Notes: generated by a model not told the origin, from the letters alone. 64,000 nt of DNA from Angiostrongylus vasorum (GCA_018806985.1 JADANN010000414.1:186001-250000); one strand, 5' to 3'; counted from the stretch's first letter, positions 1-13,272 are shown. Made by a program: numbers and translations.

Positions 1-689
1 CCTTCACTTTGCTCAATGTTGATTGTACTTCAATACGAAGCTTACAGCATATGAAGAAGCTGAAATGAAGCGCATACTGCGTTAACTTGGGTCGACTCTT
101 CAAGAAAAAAAAAGATCCTCGTCTAGTGATCGGGAAATGAGTCTCAAGAATGATGACCAGCACCTTGGATAAAACCCACGTTTACAAGGTCGCCGGCTCA
201 AATATTAATGCAGAATATGCGACAATAAAACGGAACATCCAGCTCTTATATGGCTGACTTTGGATTCGAAATCCAGAGTTTGAATAACAACGTATTAATC
301 GACAGATTTTTTATCTCACATATCGGGGATTTCACTCGAAGCTGGACTTCAACTCACGAATCACCGCTATAGTGCACTCTATTACAGAATATGCGATAGG
401 CATTAAATGGTAGACAACTACGTAGGGCCTGTAATCATAACACTATGATAGATTTGGACAGATCAGATCTGAATTCCCAAATCATAAGAAAAACACTGTC
501 ATTCACTCTACTCCATCCCAAAAGTCTACCACACTCAAAAACTGTTTAGAGTTAATCCCTTATCGTAGTAGTAAAATATGAAAAGAGGCTAAGTTCAGTA
601 AGGCTTCATAGACAGCAAATCTATATTTGTTGCCAAAAGTGAGCTCAGAAATTAGAAATGGATGTGGAAGTTCATCTGCCATCGGATCT
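1..689. other. unassigned
   Basis: No coding frame, splice-bounded exon or repeat match recognised. Confidence 0.4.
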
Positions 690-915
690 ACCTCGCTCTC
701 CGGGTTCCCCAAGCCCTCCATCCCTCCGGTCTCATTAAACTGCTACCAGAATTGTCCAGGAGGATAGTAGCGCTGACTCGATACGATTGGTAGGGCACAG
801 CGAGTCACTGTATAGAGCTGGTGTGCATTCAGTCACTTCTCCGATGCTTCATGATGTGGAAAGCATGGCGCATCCCTCATGGATTGATTAATGATAAGAG
901 CTTTATCCTTCCATC
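690..915 (+). repeat. SINE-A, 5'-damaged copy
   Basis: Body features shared with the family: ccatccctccggtc, cgatacgattggtaggg, gcattcagtcacttc, gcgcatccctcatggattg and the final agagctttatcc. The tRNA-like head is eroded. Confidence 0.65.
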
Positions 916-1689
916 CTTTTAATATTAACCTAGTTACCTGACAAACAAGCAATTAGTAGTTTATCTTTGTTATGACAAAAAAAATTGGAAGTAATTCAAA
1001 ATTACAGTAAGACATCACAAAAGAGAAACATTTGGTGAAAACGATCAAAGTTTATTCCAAAGCTAATACTAAAACGGTTTTTAACACATTCACGACCGTG
1101 CTGGTTTTTCTACAAGTATTCATGATTTCAAACCCTAAAGACTTAAAAGTCTAATAGGATGGAGAAAGCCTCGTAGAATGGATTTTACAGCATCCCTTCA
1201 AGGCTGTACACAATTCTTCCAAAATTCTATTCTAATTTCAAATTTGCTTGAGACCGTCGCAAAGATCGTGAAGTGGTTTCAATGCATACGTGAACGAAAT
1301 TAATTGAGCTTTATAACATTCAACAAACATATTTCCGGCCTTAAGTAATTTTACCAAAGAAAAAAAGCAAACAGACTCTACAAGCCCTAGCATGATACGA
1401 AGGAATTCTGCTTTTCAGTACAACAAACTGTTTCTCTTTTTTTTGCTTTTTTTTCGACGAGACTCGCATTCAGAACCCACTGAACAAGCAGGATTCGCAG
1501 GACTCATGAGAGGAACCTCAAAATGAAGTAGTAATTCGGAGCAGATGCGTATTCCCATACTACGATTGCGTAAGCTCTTCTCCATAGGTTTTTCGAGACC
1601 TAAGTCCACAAGTACTCTGCTAGTCAAAAAGTTATCACCCATTTATTCATCTTATTCATATGACTTGTTATCACACAATGAGTTGATCC

Positions 1690-1850
1690 CGGCACTTTGT
1701 TTATTAATTTCGTCTTCTCCTATCCATCATTCACGAAGGTCTCCGAATTTGTGTGCTGGTTTGGTTGTTACCTGGTGTTTTTTATTTTCTTCAAGAATGC
1801 GCTCTAGCGCTGGTCGAGTTGATGAGTTCTGGCATAGTTCTAGCATAACG
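1690..1850 (-). repeat. SINE-C body fragment
   Basis: Complement contains actcgaccagcgctagagcg and cggagaccttcgtgaatgat, shared with the 63.7 kb copy. Confidence 0.55.
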
Positions 1851-2436
1851 TTTCCAGTCATCTTAACCACAAATGGTGATGGTCAGTTTCTATGAAATGT
1901 AGGGGTTTTTTCATGTAATTTTTGCTCCAGCCTGGCACTCCGGAGAGATGGGGGGACGTGTTTGGCGGAGGCGGCCTAAAATTACTGTTCATAGTGGCTT
2001 GTATCCACATCGCACACTGTTTAACTGAGAAACCACTGCATTTCGCTCGTCCGCCGATAGGATGAATTGTCCGGTGTGATTGTTTAAAGCTAAATTGGTA
2101 AAATTCGGTTTGCTCGATCACTTGGTAGATAGGAAAGTAACTCGATAAAGAAGTAAAGAAAAGAAAGATTTGTAGGTTCGACAATTTCTTTGTATAGAAT
2201 GAGAAAGCTTGTGCCCTACTGGATGGATCTTAGATTCTAGTAGGACTTATCTCAGTCGGTAAGTTCACAATGAACTTAGTTTTGAAATGAAAGATCAATC
2301 TACACTAGGCCATGGACGACGATTAATACATGATTCATATTGTCATAAATGTGATAAGTCAGTAACTCTAAAGTTCATTTTCTAACTAATTAGTTGTCGT
2401 TCTGGGCGAAAATGAATGAATGAACGAACGTCGTTG

Positions 2437-2645
2437 GGGCGGATAGCACAGTGGTAGTGATGCCGATCATCACGATCACGATGCTTGTTCGATCCCATGA
2501 CATTAAAGATGGAATGGTAATTCTCAAGCAGCAGCAGCAGAAGCCATACATAGAAGTTTGAAGACCTTCTGGATGATAGATGCGAGGAAACGAATCAAAC
2601 ATAAGAAGTACTAGGATCCGCACAGTAGAAGTGAAGACAGGTCGG
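2437..2645 (+). repeat. SINE-C, compact copy
   Basis: Head ggcggatagcacagtggtag (A box TAGCACAGTGG), B box tgttcgatccc, then aagaccttctggatgataga and the end ctaggatccgcacagtagaa, gtgaagacaggtcggg. Confidence 0.7.
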
Positions 2646-3414
2646 GTAGAATAAAATTTTTAAAAAACTGTCGTCAATGCATTTGATGAGTAACCGAAGG
2701 TTCCACGCAAACCTGTTTTATCAATTTATGTACTCACAACATAACCTTAAGTAGAAGGAATGGAACAGATGATTTTCGCAAAAAAAGAAACTTTAGATAG
2801 CTCCTACAATTTTCTACTTAGACAGAATACTGCGTTTTCAGCTGGCATCCATGGTATCCTTTTTTGACCATTTCTATGTCGCGAATGAATTCTCCTGTTT
2901 GAAAGCTTCCCACCAAATCCTGCACGGTCTTTTTGCTAAACACTACGTCGCATTAACTTTATTTCGTGTGGGTGGATTTCTTTAAGACATTTATGTACAA
3001 TGTGCCCCTCATTAATGCGTCACATTCAATTTGACGGCAAAAAACGCAGTAGTGCGAGGTGCTCTGTGGTTGTTAGTTTGACGATGAGCTGCGAGCAACC
3101 TGCCTCTCCAACTAACAACCCCCCAGGATCGGTGAATTCGTGAAAGAACTGTATAAGGTGATTTTTAAGAGAACACTGATTTGATATATCAGTAGGTTTT
3201 CGGAACCTTGACGAAGATGAGCTCAAAAAGCAACTGGAGGAACGGCTGGCATGAAAGTCGTGAACAATGCTGAGGCGGTCAACAAGACACACGAGCAGTA
3301 AATTGCAAACACTAACGTTCTGGTTCAGAGAGAGCAAGTTGCAAAGCAAAACTCCACAAGAAGTGAAAAAACAGCAAACATCAGTAGGCTTTGGGTAGCA
3401 CAGCCCAAGAAGCA

Positions 3415-3702
3415 AAAGATAAAGCTCTTGGCGTTGGTGAACCCTTGAGGGATGGGTCATGCATTTGACTTCATCAAGCATCATTAGAGTTACAGGCTAA
3501 TGAATTCATATCTAGCTTATACAATGACCTGCTGTTGTCTACCTATGTACCAAATCGGTAATGCCACCCTCTTTGACAAATTTGGTACCAATTTTCCAAC
3601 ACCCATAGGTATGAAAGGCAGGGTGAGCCCTAGGAGCTGGATTGAACCAACGACCACATGTTTGTTGCAGGGCACCTCTAACCACTGCGCTATACGCGCT
3701 TG
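3415..3702 (-). repeat. SINE-A, near full length
   Basis: Complement runs from gcgcgtatagcgcagtggtt (A-box-like TAGCGCAGTGG) and a B-box-like ggttcaatccag through the family body to agagctttatctttt. Diverged. Confidence 0.75.
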
Positions 3703-5199
3703 ACATATGTCAAATATAGGTTCAATTACCTCTATGATGCTTATGAAGTCATCTACAAAGCGTACCCTAAAGGGACTAATCAACATCAAGCGTTTTATAC
3801 TTCATTCTTTTTACACTACAACCAGCCATGGGCGAAAAAAGTTGTTATACGGAACATAAGGGGGAAAAAGAATTGCTTGGGGAATGAATGTGCGCGAATG
3901 CAACGATGAGTATTCGGCGCGTTCACGGATGAATGGAAGGATTCGGATGCGATTCGCATGTTAATGCAACATAGAGCTTCGCTGAAACAGCTGTTGTTAT
4001 AGCGACAGAGTCAAGGATGAAGGACATCACCCACGCTATTTGGTCGAATATAGGATATCTATCCATCGACTACTGAAGTAATCAGAATACGTTTTTTCTG
4101 CTATCCACTTCTTAACGAGTAGAGTTAGTATTTCCGCAGTGCTTCCATGAGAACCATAGGTTGATTAGTTCGTCACGATGGAAAATAATAAAAGCAAAAA
4201 TATCAAAGGTTACTGATAAGGCCATATGATAGAATTTGCAATCGAAACATCGTCCGCATATTCAACACTTGAGAAACTTGATGAATTCCTTACGTGGGGT
4301 ACATCAAAAAGTCGATGGTGTGGTCCATCAGAGTTAGTTACGCCGAAGAGATTTGGAAAGTCTAGTGGAGATCAATCACATACCGAAGGAGGATCCAGCC
4401 ATTAGTTTGAGCAATTGGCGATCAGTGGAAATATTGCTAGCCTAATGATCTGGATGATAGGACAACGTCGTTAGGAAACGTTATGCATCGTTAGGCCTAG
4501 GAGCAAGTTTGTTTGCTTGAAATAAGTCCCACGAGTATTAATAGATCTTCTCACTAGAAGCTTATTCACATTACAGTTTTTCTCCATCCACTTTCCCATT
4601 TTCATACCCAAGACAAATATTTGGGATAAGATACAGTAATAAAGATGGATGTCCCTTCTCATTTACAGTCCGCTTTTATTCCCCTCATCATTAAAAGATA
4701 TACGGATCTTCAGAGCGCTGATATTAATAAGCTGTTCAATACTGTAGAAAAAGGATGGCCTTTCGGACACTTTGTAGAACAGTAGTTTACAATCATGAAC
4801 GATCTATAAGCCTTTTCCAGAACATGAACAAGCACTGATGGATACACCATTCCTTCAGAATGCTTGACTTAGTGAAAAAAATGGCCGTGACCAAAATTTG
4901 AAGTGCGACGACCTGCCAACTTGCTGGGCATAATCAGACATGTGATGAGACAAGGATATTTTTTAAAAAATCATAACAACGACATCATACAAACTAAAAG
5001 CTCATGCGAATCGATAATGAAAGGTCTGTGTCCCACTATTCGTGGAGTTTTGGTTTTGTGCTCTGGCCCATCATGGTTTGTTTAGCAGAGTGGAAACCAC
5101 AACAGCATTCGTTTTTAGAAGCACACTGACAAATCTCTAGTGTCACAATTGTTAATGTTTGAATTGGTATTATACAGAACTGCGGATTATCTTAAAATA
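3703..5199. other. unassigned
   Basis: AT-rich, short shadow ORFs only. No member of the repeat families seen elsewhere in the window. Confidence 0.4.
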
Positions 5200-5603
5200 A
5201 CCATAGTGATGCTGAGATATTTGCAAAACTACGGACCGCAATTGTTTGCGGTGGGGAATGAACGCGGTATTACCCTTTCCGTTTGCTAACGCGTTCACGC
5301 CTGTCTGTCAGCTAGTTCTATCCATGAGCGCCACCAGCAATCACCCGTCAATGGGATTGATCTACAGAGCCCAAATTGGCAACGAACCCAAATAAGCTGA
5401 GGCTGTAGTCGGAATCACAATGTTACCTTGGTATGGTGGTGAACGTGTTAGCCCCCCCCCCAAAGGGTAATAGCGCGTTCGTTCCTCACCGCAGACACTT
5501 GCGCTCCGTATTTTTGCAAATATCTCAGCATCACTGTGGTTGCATCACACGTGATACCCTGCCATGAAAAATTGAAATAGGCAGTAAATAAAAAGTTAAC
5601 ATT
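5200..5603. repeat. two SINE-B copies head to head
   Basis: 5,200-5,425 is a minus-strand copy (its tail ttgcaaatatctcagcatca reads on the complement). 5,428-5,603 is a plus copy with gtatggtggtgaacgtgtta, an accccc/cccccc run, gcgcgttcgttcctca and the tail aaataaaaagttaac. Tails point outward. Confidence 0.75.
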
Positions 5604-6404
5604 GCCTTAAAGAAATCAAGAATGCGTTATTTTGATACTCCAGTCAGTCACCATACCTATAAATCAGATTGCTTGAAAAAGTGCTTTTTTTCTAAGTACT
5701 GAATGCTGTTAAGTTTGACAGAAACACAGACAGAAAATTATTCCCTTTTACTCCATTAACGATATGGGAATAGGATGACCGGCAAAAAACCGTCTCTGCA
5801 CGGAACTCGATCACTGATGGATTGATTTAGCAAAAGCTAATACTTCAGGCAAGCCCAGTGAACGAGTTCAGATCTGGACGGATTGTTCGGTAATAGCTGC
5901 GTCCATGGTGAGGTAAACATTATTATTAGCAGTTATCCAAAAATCGATACCGGTCGTTATAGGCTAAAGCAAGTGCAAATTGCAGGACTAAGTAGTACAG
6001 TTTCACTATGGTGAACGATGTTCCTAACATCCCACAAGGCAAGAAGTGTGACATTTCCATCAGGAACAACTCGTCTCCCATCGATAAAGGCCTGCAAAGG
6101 CCTCAATATGGCTATCTTGGGACCACAAAAAAAGGAAAAAAATTGATCAACCAAACCCCAGTGAAAAAGAAATTCTGGAGATGCCTACACGACTGCTAGC
6201 AATTTTAAACTCTTTTTTTTAGTCTGCGTGACCATGCTGGGAAATGAAATTCCGCGGTGTACAACGCAGTTCGATACATCACCAGCCACAATTACGGGGG
6301 AAAAACATTGGGAAGAACTATCATTATAATGTATACATCATACTGTATATTCTACATTGCATATTATACATTATATATTAGTATATGTACTATATCTTAT
6401 TATG

Positions 6405-6496
6405 CATTCAATCACCTCCAAACGATGCTTAGTGAAGTCGAATGCATGGTGCGCACCTCAGGCATTCACCAGCGCCGAGAGCTTTACTCTTCTAAT
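6405..6496 (+). repeat. SINE-A 3' third
   Basis: Contains gcattcaatcacctccaaac, gatgcttagtgaagtcgaat and agagctttactc. It is followed 30 bp later by an inverted, longer copy. Confidence 0.7.
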
Positions 6497-6524
6497 AAGA
6501 TATAGTATCACCTGTCACCTGTAG

Positions 6525-6762
6525 GATGCATTCGACTTCACTAATCATCGTTTGGAGATGATTGAATGCAAATCTTGCCTATACAATGACTCGCGGTAGC
6601 CAACCGATGCATCAAGCCAGTGCTGCTATCCTCCGAGACAAGTCTGGTAATAATTTTCCGACCCCGGAGGGATGGAAGACTTGATGAGCCACGGGCGCGC
6701 GGATCGATCCCACGTGTGTGTGTCGCAGAGCGCCTCCGCCCAGTGCACCACACGCGCCCATA
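6525..6762 (-). repeat. SINE-A copy, inverted relative to its neighbour
   Basis: Complement starts gggcgcgtgtggtgcactgg and has a B-box-like gggatcgatccgc. It lacks only the last few bases of the family tail. An AT/CA-rich microsatellite begins right at its 5' end. Confidence 0.75.
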
Positions 6763-6819
6763 CATATACATACACATATACATGTACATGTACGTATATA
6801 TATATATATATATATATTT
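6763..6819. repeat. CA/TA microsatellite
   Basis: Alternating catatacatacacatataca leading into a pure (TA) run of about 23 bases. Confidence 0.9.
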
Positions 6820-8517
6820 CGTAATATTTCACAGTTTATTTATAATAAAATATACAATCATACTAAATAGGTATGATACGATTGCTGTCACAGAGTAGGA
6901 AATTAGCATGAAACGCGTTGTTACCAGGTGAATAAGAAAATGAAAACAAGGAATGGTTTCCTAGAAATTTTTGAAACATCTGACCCGCCCGCAACAACAC
7001 TAATAAAATGAAAGAAGTAATATGACAGAGTGCAATGAAATGCTGTTAGTGTACGCTAAATGAGATAAACACTGGATGAAACTGCGAGTTTTGCCCATTG
7101 CTAACTTAATTGATACCAATGGTCGAATGAATGATCGAAGTCACAGATGGCGAAGCAGGCTCAGCATGAAGGGCAGTTTCATGTCAGCACACCCTCAAAT
7201 AAACAAGCTGGTAGGAGGAGAACCAATTCATAGATCGATCCTTAACTCCATATCATAAGAACGCATTCCTGACTACTAAAAATGAACAGGATGAAATGCT
7301 AGCTTTAGAAATAAGCGGAGAAGAAAGGCAATAAACAAACGTCTCTTGATTGATGGTTGATAGAGAACGAAAGCAGAGCGAAATCACAAACCAAAAGTGA
7401 GAAAAATCGGAGCCGGAGCCAAGAAGTTCTTGAGAGCCATCTTGACCATAGCAATCTTGCAAAACCATCTAAGGTGTTACATGTCTTGCTAAATATTAAA
7501 CCAATAAAGTGCTACGTTGGATAGGTGCGATAATGGGAAAGCAGAAATGAAATAGCTGCCAGAGGACCGACTTGGGGTTAAGAAACCTTGACAAGAGAAA
7601 ATGAATTCCAAATAGGTCACACAACGAATTCCCGATATGACAATCACTTGGCCGAAGCCCGCATTGTAACAGTTGAAAAACGGCGCTTGAAATGCAATCC
7701 ATTATCAACTTTAGAACTGTACCTTTCTATACAATTCAAGTAACCGGTTTTATTTAGTACAGCAAATTAAGTTCTACAAATTGTAAGTGCCATCCGTAAT
7801 CCAGTCAATCATTGAATGATTCGAGTGAACACCACTTAAAGTCACCGTTTTGCGTCGTGGCAAACCAGAGCTTTGCAATGCTCTTCGCCCGTTTAGTGGT
7901 TACGAGGCCTTTTGCAGAACAGCAATCAACAATAATGTTTAAAGAGAACTATGACAAACCATAAAGTGGAACCCATGGACATGGCTTAAAACTTGAGCTG
8001 GCTGTACCGGCGGTACTTTTCGAAAAATATGAACAGTTGACAATGTTAAGGCCGTACTTACAGTCATCGATGACTAGAAACAGGTTTGGTTCAGTGCGCC
8101 TTGAATGATGATCAATGAAAGCTGCAAGAATTGAAATCATCTACACTGGATGATGTTCAACTGGATCTACAAATGACAATAATAACTAAAAACGACCTGT
8201 TTTCTTCCCAAAAACTCTTTTGTTACTGAGGATATTAATTTCACTTATTAAGTTTGAAAAATGACGCGAGTCAAAAAATGGAATTGGTGCGATTTTTCCA
8301 AGTCTTTCGCAGGATGCAGCCCTTGGTTTAAGAAGGTTGATTATTACCTGTAGCAGTGAGGCACGAGTTTCATCATCACAATGACCCACAACCAAATCAC
8401 AATGAAGAGAATGGAGGACAAGTAGCGATGTTCGCTCGAGCTGTGCAATTGGTGGTGGTTTGCATTCCATCGTTAATTAGAATTGGATTGGAGCTCCGAC
8501 GGACGAAAGGAGTGCAG
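6820..8517. other. unassigned
   Basis: No convincing exon. ORFs of 60-95 codons overlap on both strands with no family resemblance. Confidence 0.4.
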
Positions 8518-8635
8518 GAGACGAGTAGAGCACAGCAGACGAACTTAGACAACGACCAACACCGTTAAGCCTTGTCGAGACGAGCAGAGCACTGCAGTCG
8601 AACTTAGATAACGACGAACACCGTTAAACTTTGTC
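8518..8635. repeat. 59-bp tandem duplication
   Basis: gagacgagtagagcacagca starts the first unit and gagacgagcagagcactgca the second; both end ...ccgttaa..cttgtc. Several substitutions. Confidence 0.85.
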
Positions 8636-9309
8636 ACTTACAAACGATAACTTTCCATGGTACCTTGCTCTTCATAAGCTATACAGCTTTATTTCAGAAG
8701 TCGGCACCACCAAATATTATCCTCCAAAACTGCAATGTGCTCCCGTAACACTGTTTCGGTGTATCAGCTCAAATGCGTTTCACTTCTGCATGTGTAGTGA
8801 CAGCAGCTCTGTGCAAGAAAAAGCGCAAGGTCAAGAACTACTTCATGGCGACTTCGAAGGCTAGGAAAATATTCTTGGTAGTATGCCATGAAGAACAGAA
8901 AACGGCTCATATCCAACAGAGTTTCTCGAGCTGTGGATTAGTTTGATATGGTTAGTTCAGCTCTGCTGGCCTGGGAGAAGCACAGAACGAAGTTGTGAAA
9001 TTCACTCATACAAGGTCAATGAGTTCTCATTAACAAAATATCAAGTGCAACTTTTGATAGAAAATTCGAAACGGGATAAAATTTTTTATCAACTCCGTAT
9101 TAGATTACTAATGAAAAAAGTACATTCTGATAAAGTTTACACAGGTCACGAAGAAAAACTGTTCAGGTCCCACCCAATTAAGATGATCAACGAGCAAGAT
9201 ACTGCTGGTGCACTCCTGCCTCAGGCTTGCAAGCCTTCATCATTTCTGTCGGAAAAATGGTAACAGACTGCGACTATGATGAGTGCGCTCCTTACACTCC
9301 ATAAAAGCT

Positions 9310-9480
9310 GCCGGCCGCCTGCGATGAAGAACCAAGGACGCCGTTGCACGGGAATCCCAGGACTTCAAGGAAAATCGGCTTAACCAGATTCAGTGAGATT
9401 CATGAAGAAGATTGTATAAATCCCAAAGCAGCAACCGAGCTCGCAAGGAAATTTGAATCCGTCGGGTCATGTAAAAATAA
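9310..9480 (+). repeat. SINE-C body fragment
   Basis: caggacttcaaggaaaatcg, ccagattcagtgagattcat, gaagaagattgtataaatcc follow the family body (acgaccagcattctacgacattcacg...). Confidence 0.45.
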
Positions 9481-10384
9481 GAGTCAATATTCTCTTCTAA
9501 TATTCGATGTCACCTGTTCCATCGGACCTTCTAAAATCTTACTGGTGGAGTTCGGTAGATCTTACTGAAGTTCTAGGCCCCTTCACATGCTCACCTAAAA
9601 TTACTTTTGACTGCGTACACTGTATAAAACTCTAATACCGCAGCTTAGGATTTCCGATGAACAAGGATTAAACATGGAGACCAATTCGGGGCATTTTTAT
9701 AATCACATGTGTTTTGTAATTCCATGTGTACCGTTCTATTAGGATGTATCCATACGATGAAATATTGTAGTTTTTTTTACCCAATTCCCTCACGTTCACT
9801 TCATCACGCTTTCTCTCTTCTTCTGCTTGCATAGATGAAATGCGTTTGCTTATTAATCAGAGCTGATAGTGAATATTTACTAACGAGGGAGGAAATTACA
9901 AATAGTAAAATACAGCAGGGTTACCCTAGCAGCAAAGAGAGCCCTTGGGGACGACCCGGAGCACTTGCTGTCCAGAGGATTGCTAGCGTACTGAATACTG
10001 CATAGAAGAAATCGGCGGCCATGGTCATCTTCAATGCGTGACGTATGGAGGAACATGAAAAAGACGGTGAACACAAGCAATTTCCATACGACCTCACATG
10101 CGCGATTTGTTCCTTTGTATGAAAAGCAGTATTGCAAGTATTATAAAATTGTATGAAGCCAGAACTTGAGGATACAAGAATGTAATTCCTTGGAGTAAAA
10201 GATACTGTATATGAAACCTTCCTTAGATTCTAACAAAATACCACTCACGGCATGTTTTTCGGAAGAATAAGGCAAATGAATCGAGAAGAAATCCAAACCA
10301 GTAAAAACAACTACAGTGCACAGAAGTTGGCCAGATCAGCCGCAGCTCCTAGTCTCAGCATTCTTGCGTGAAGAATCGAGGAAA

Positions 10385-10815
10385 GACTGTCTCGCCATTA
10401 CTGTGGTTGTATTTCACATAATACCTTGCCGTAAAGATATAATAGGCAGCAAATAAAAAAGCTAATCATTGTGTTTTCAATTACAGCTCCAGCTTAACTG
10501 GGTTCGATATCGACTTGTGGTCTCAGATCACTCCCGTTGACGGGTGATTGCTGATGACATCACTAGAGTGAAAAATTGGTTAAAAAGAAAGGCAAAGCAA
10601 AAGGCTCAGTGGTGTAGGGGGTAACATGTGAGCACCGGAAAGAGTAATCGCGTGGTCGGGTCTGGGCTGGCGTCCAAGTTTTGCAAATATCTCAGCATTA
10701 TTGTGGTTGTAGTTCACATATTACCATACTGGGTTTCGTATACTACAGTAGGTTGTGTTAACATAATAATATCCTACAGTAAAGCAATAATAGGCAGTAA
10801 ATAAAAAAGTTGAGC
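10385..10815 (+). repeat. SINE-B: tail fragment plus full copy
   Basis: 10,385-10,475 is a tail (tgtggttgtatttcacataa ... aaataaaaaagc). The full copy follows with aactgggttcgatatcgac, gctcagtggtgtagggggta (A-box-like), cgtggtcgggtctgggc and the tail to aaataaaaaagttg, interrupted by about 50 extra bases near 10,740. Confidence 0.7.
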
Positions 10816-11254
10816 GCTGCCTAGATGTGTTGAGGGTCAAACTGACAGCGCACGACATTATCGTGAGCTATGCGGTGAAGCGGAATTCAGTTCCGAAGTG
10901 ACTTTAGCGCAAATCTTTTGAAGGCATCAACAAGCTTGACACAGAAGCACATTGTAACACAAACGCGCTATCTTATCAAAATAGTAGTAAGCATGACTTT
11001 GGAAGCGCAAAAAGCTTCTGGTATCTAACAAATTTTTTTTCTAGATTTGGTCAAGGAACGAGTAATAAGCAAAAGTACTCAGACTTTCAGTGTTCACAAA
11101 GAAGAATGCATCATGAAGACAAACCAATTCCAGTGTTCTCATTGTGGGCCGAGTACTGACAAATAGATGTACGTAATGACCTTCTGGAAGTAGCCACATA
11201 ACGGCATGTCTATTCAGGAAATATCTAGAAACTTTAAACAAACATTAACTCTTT

Positions 11255-11331
11255 TCAAACAAATAACTAATGAGGCGCGCATGAACAGGCCTAAAACCCT
11301 GATCATGCTTAACTAAGGGACAAGGGAAAGA
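11255..11331 (+). repeat. 77-bp arm of an inverted duplication (partner 12,681-12,757)
   Basis: cttttcaaacaaataactaa through aacaggcctaaaaccctgat to gggacaagggaaag. The complement of 12,681-12,757 matches it with two or three differences. Confidence 0.9.
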
Positions 11332-12143
11332 AATGATGAATACAAAGTAGTCAAACATTCCGGAAACGAAACGTAATAAATAGACTGGTACTTTATGAGC
11401 CGCAACGTTTTGTAGATCGTGGCCCAGATCTTGAACTCAGTATCAAATCCCAATAGATATTCGCCTATTATAACACAAAACAAATAAGCGTTTCGAGGCG
11501 ACACTCTTGTACTCTAACCAACTTTATTTTCTTTCTATACACAGACAAAAAAACTCATGGCCAAATGAAAAAAAATCGATTCGAAACTGAAGAGGAAGTT
11601 GAAAAATCCAAATTGGATAACTAACTAGGCTAGTGTATCCAGAGAGAAAAGTGGAAGAAGATCTTTAAAAAGGCAAAGAGTAATTGGAGGCGAAAGAATG
11701 ACACCGCAACCTATCACGAGTAAAAATGACCCACTAATTCTAAAAGTGCTTCCATATCTCAACCACACCCAGTCCTGGCAGAAGCGGCTGTGGTCAGAAG
11801 ATAAGAGCGAGAGCGGAAGATGCCAGATGTTAGTCAGCACTCTTGATTCGTGTGCAATTCGAGCATTTTACGAGGCAGAGATAAATCTTCATGAAAAATC
11901 GCCCTTCATTTGTTGGAAATTGCGTAAACATCAAAGTGTACTGTAGTGGTGTAAATAGATAGTTTACTTAACACTGCTCTTTGTGCACTCCACAGGGCAG
12001 CTACAGAAACGATTCAATATGTGCCACAGAAGCAAACGTAAAAGAACACTTCTGGAGCAAATGGATTCACCACATCTGCACTAAAAAATCCTACTCGAAA
12101 TTTCATCATTGGTCATATTATGATCCATAAACTAAGATATAAG

Positions 12144-12425
12144 GGCGCGTGTGGCGCAGTGGTCAAAGGCGCCCTGCAACACACACGTGGAATCGATCTC
12201 CATGCCCATGGCCCACCAAGTCTTCCATCCCTCCGGGGTCGGTAATTTGCTACCAGACTTTGCTGGGAAGATAGCAGAGCTGGCTTGATACATCGGTAGG
12301 CCACCGCGAGTCATTGTAAAGGCCAGATATGCATTCAATCACCTCCAAAGGATGCTTAGTGAAGTCGAATGACGGCGCATCCCTCAGGGGATTGATCAAC
12401 GCCGAGAGCTTTATCCTTTTCTAGT
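12144..12425 (+). repeat. SINE-A, full length
   Basis: Good reference copy: ggcgcgtgtggcgcagtggt (A box TGGCGCAGTGG), gtggaatcgatctcc (B-box-like), ccatccctccggggtcgg, cttgatacatcggtaggcc, gtcattgtaaaggcc, and the end gccgagagctttatcctttt. tRNA-derived SINEs carry these two internal Pol III boxes. Confidence 0.85.
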
Positions 12426-12524
12426 CCCTTTAATGGATAGCATTTCTTAGAGCACCTAAAAATACCTATCTGTCGAAAGAACGAATAAGCGCTGGTCATG
12501 CTTACTCATATCGTAGTTTAAAAA

Positions 12525-12680
12525 GGATAAAAAAAGATAAAGCTCTTGATGTTGATCAATCCCTGAGGGATGCGCCATACATTCGACTTCACTAAGCATC
12601 CTTTGGAGGTGATTGAATGCATATCTGGCCTTTACAATGACTCGCGGTGGCCCACCGATGTATCAAGCCAGCTCTGCTAT
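12525..12680 (-). repeat. SINE-A 3' half, inverted
   Basis: Complement matches the 3' half of the copy at 12.14-12.43 kb and shares its private variant cctccaaaggatgc. It is joined abruptly at 12,680 to an inverted copy of 11,255-11,331. Confidence 0.8.
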
Positions 12681-12757
12681 TCCCTTGTCCCGTAGTTAAG
12701 CATGATCGGGGTTTTAGGCCTGTTCATGCGCGCCTCATTAGTTATTTGTTTGAAAAG
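12681..12757 (-). repeat. partner arm of the 11.26 kb inverted duplication
   Basis: Directly fused on its left to a truncated inverted SINE-A. See findings. Confidence 0.9.
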
Positions 12758-13159
12758 ATGACCGATTCGTCAAGGACTTAAGGGAAAGAACGGAAAAGCA
12801 AAGAGAGAGGGAGTGGACACATTGCGCTGATGGTTACTGGACGTAGAAAATATGCAAAATGATAAATCGTCACCATCGTCTTCCCTCAGAGCCGGTGACC
12901 CGAGTCGGTGTTCAGAGTTCTTTTTTACTTTCGACATGGTGTTTTCGTCGTTCTGTTGAATCGGATCTTCTTCAGTTGAGCATCGTTCTGATGAGGCAAT
13001 CCCAGTTCTTGTTGATATGATTGCCCCCATGATAATAACTTGTTTTTTTCCGCACAATCCATCCCGTAGAAGGCGGTATCATTACCAGCTAGCAAAATGC
13101 GTAGTGGTGCTTCACAATCCGACTTTCCCTTAAGCCCGAATCATCAACATGTACTTTTT

Positions 13160-13250
13160 ATTTATAAGCTAACACGAGGTGGACAAATAACTTTGTTCGG
13201 TTAACGTTTCGATGTCTTCGTCTTTCTCAGAGCCCTACACCAAGTGTACG
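13160..13250 (-). mobile_element. short PLE 3' terminal fragment
   Basis: Sequence aacacgaggtggacaaataa, then aacgtttcgatgtcttcg and ctttctcagagccc, is the minus-strand PLE end, including a diverged CTGAG...GAAACGTT hammerhead-like core. It is directly followed by a 37-bp tandem duplication. Confidence 0.5.
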
Positions 13251-13272
13251 AACGACTGTTGTCCTTTCACTA

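Noticed and set aside
2437..2510. Genuine tRNA gene
   Set aside because: A and B boxes are present but no cloverleaf with acceptor stem is apparent, and the sequence continues into the SINE-C body found elsewhere.
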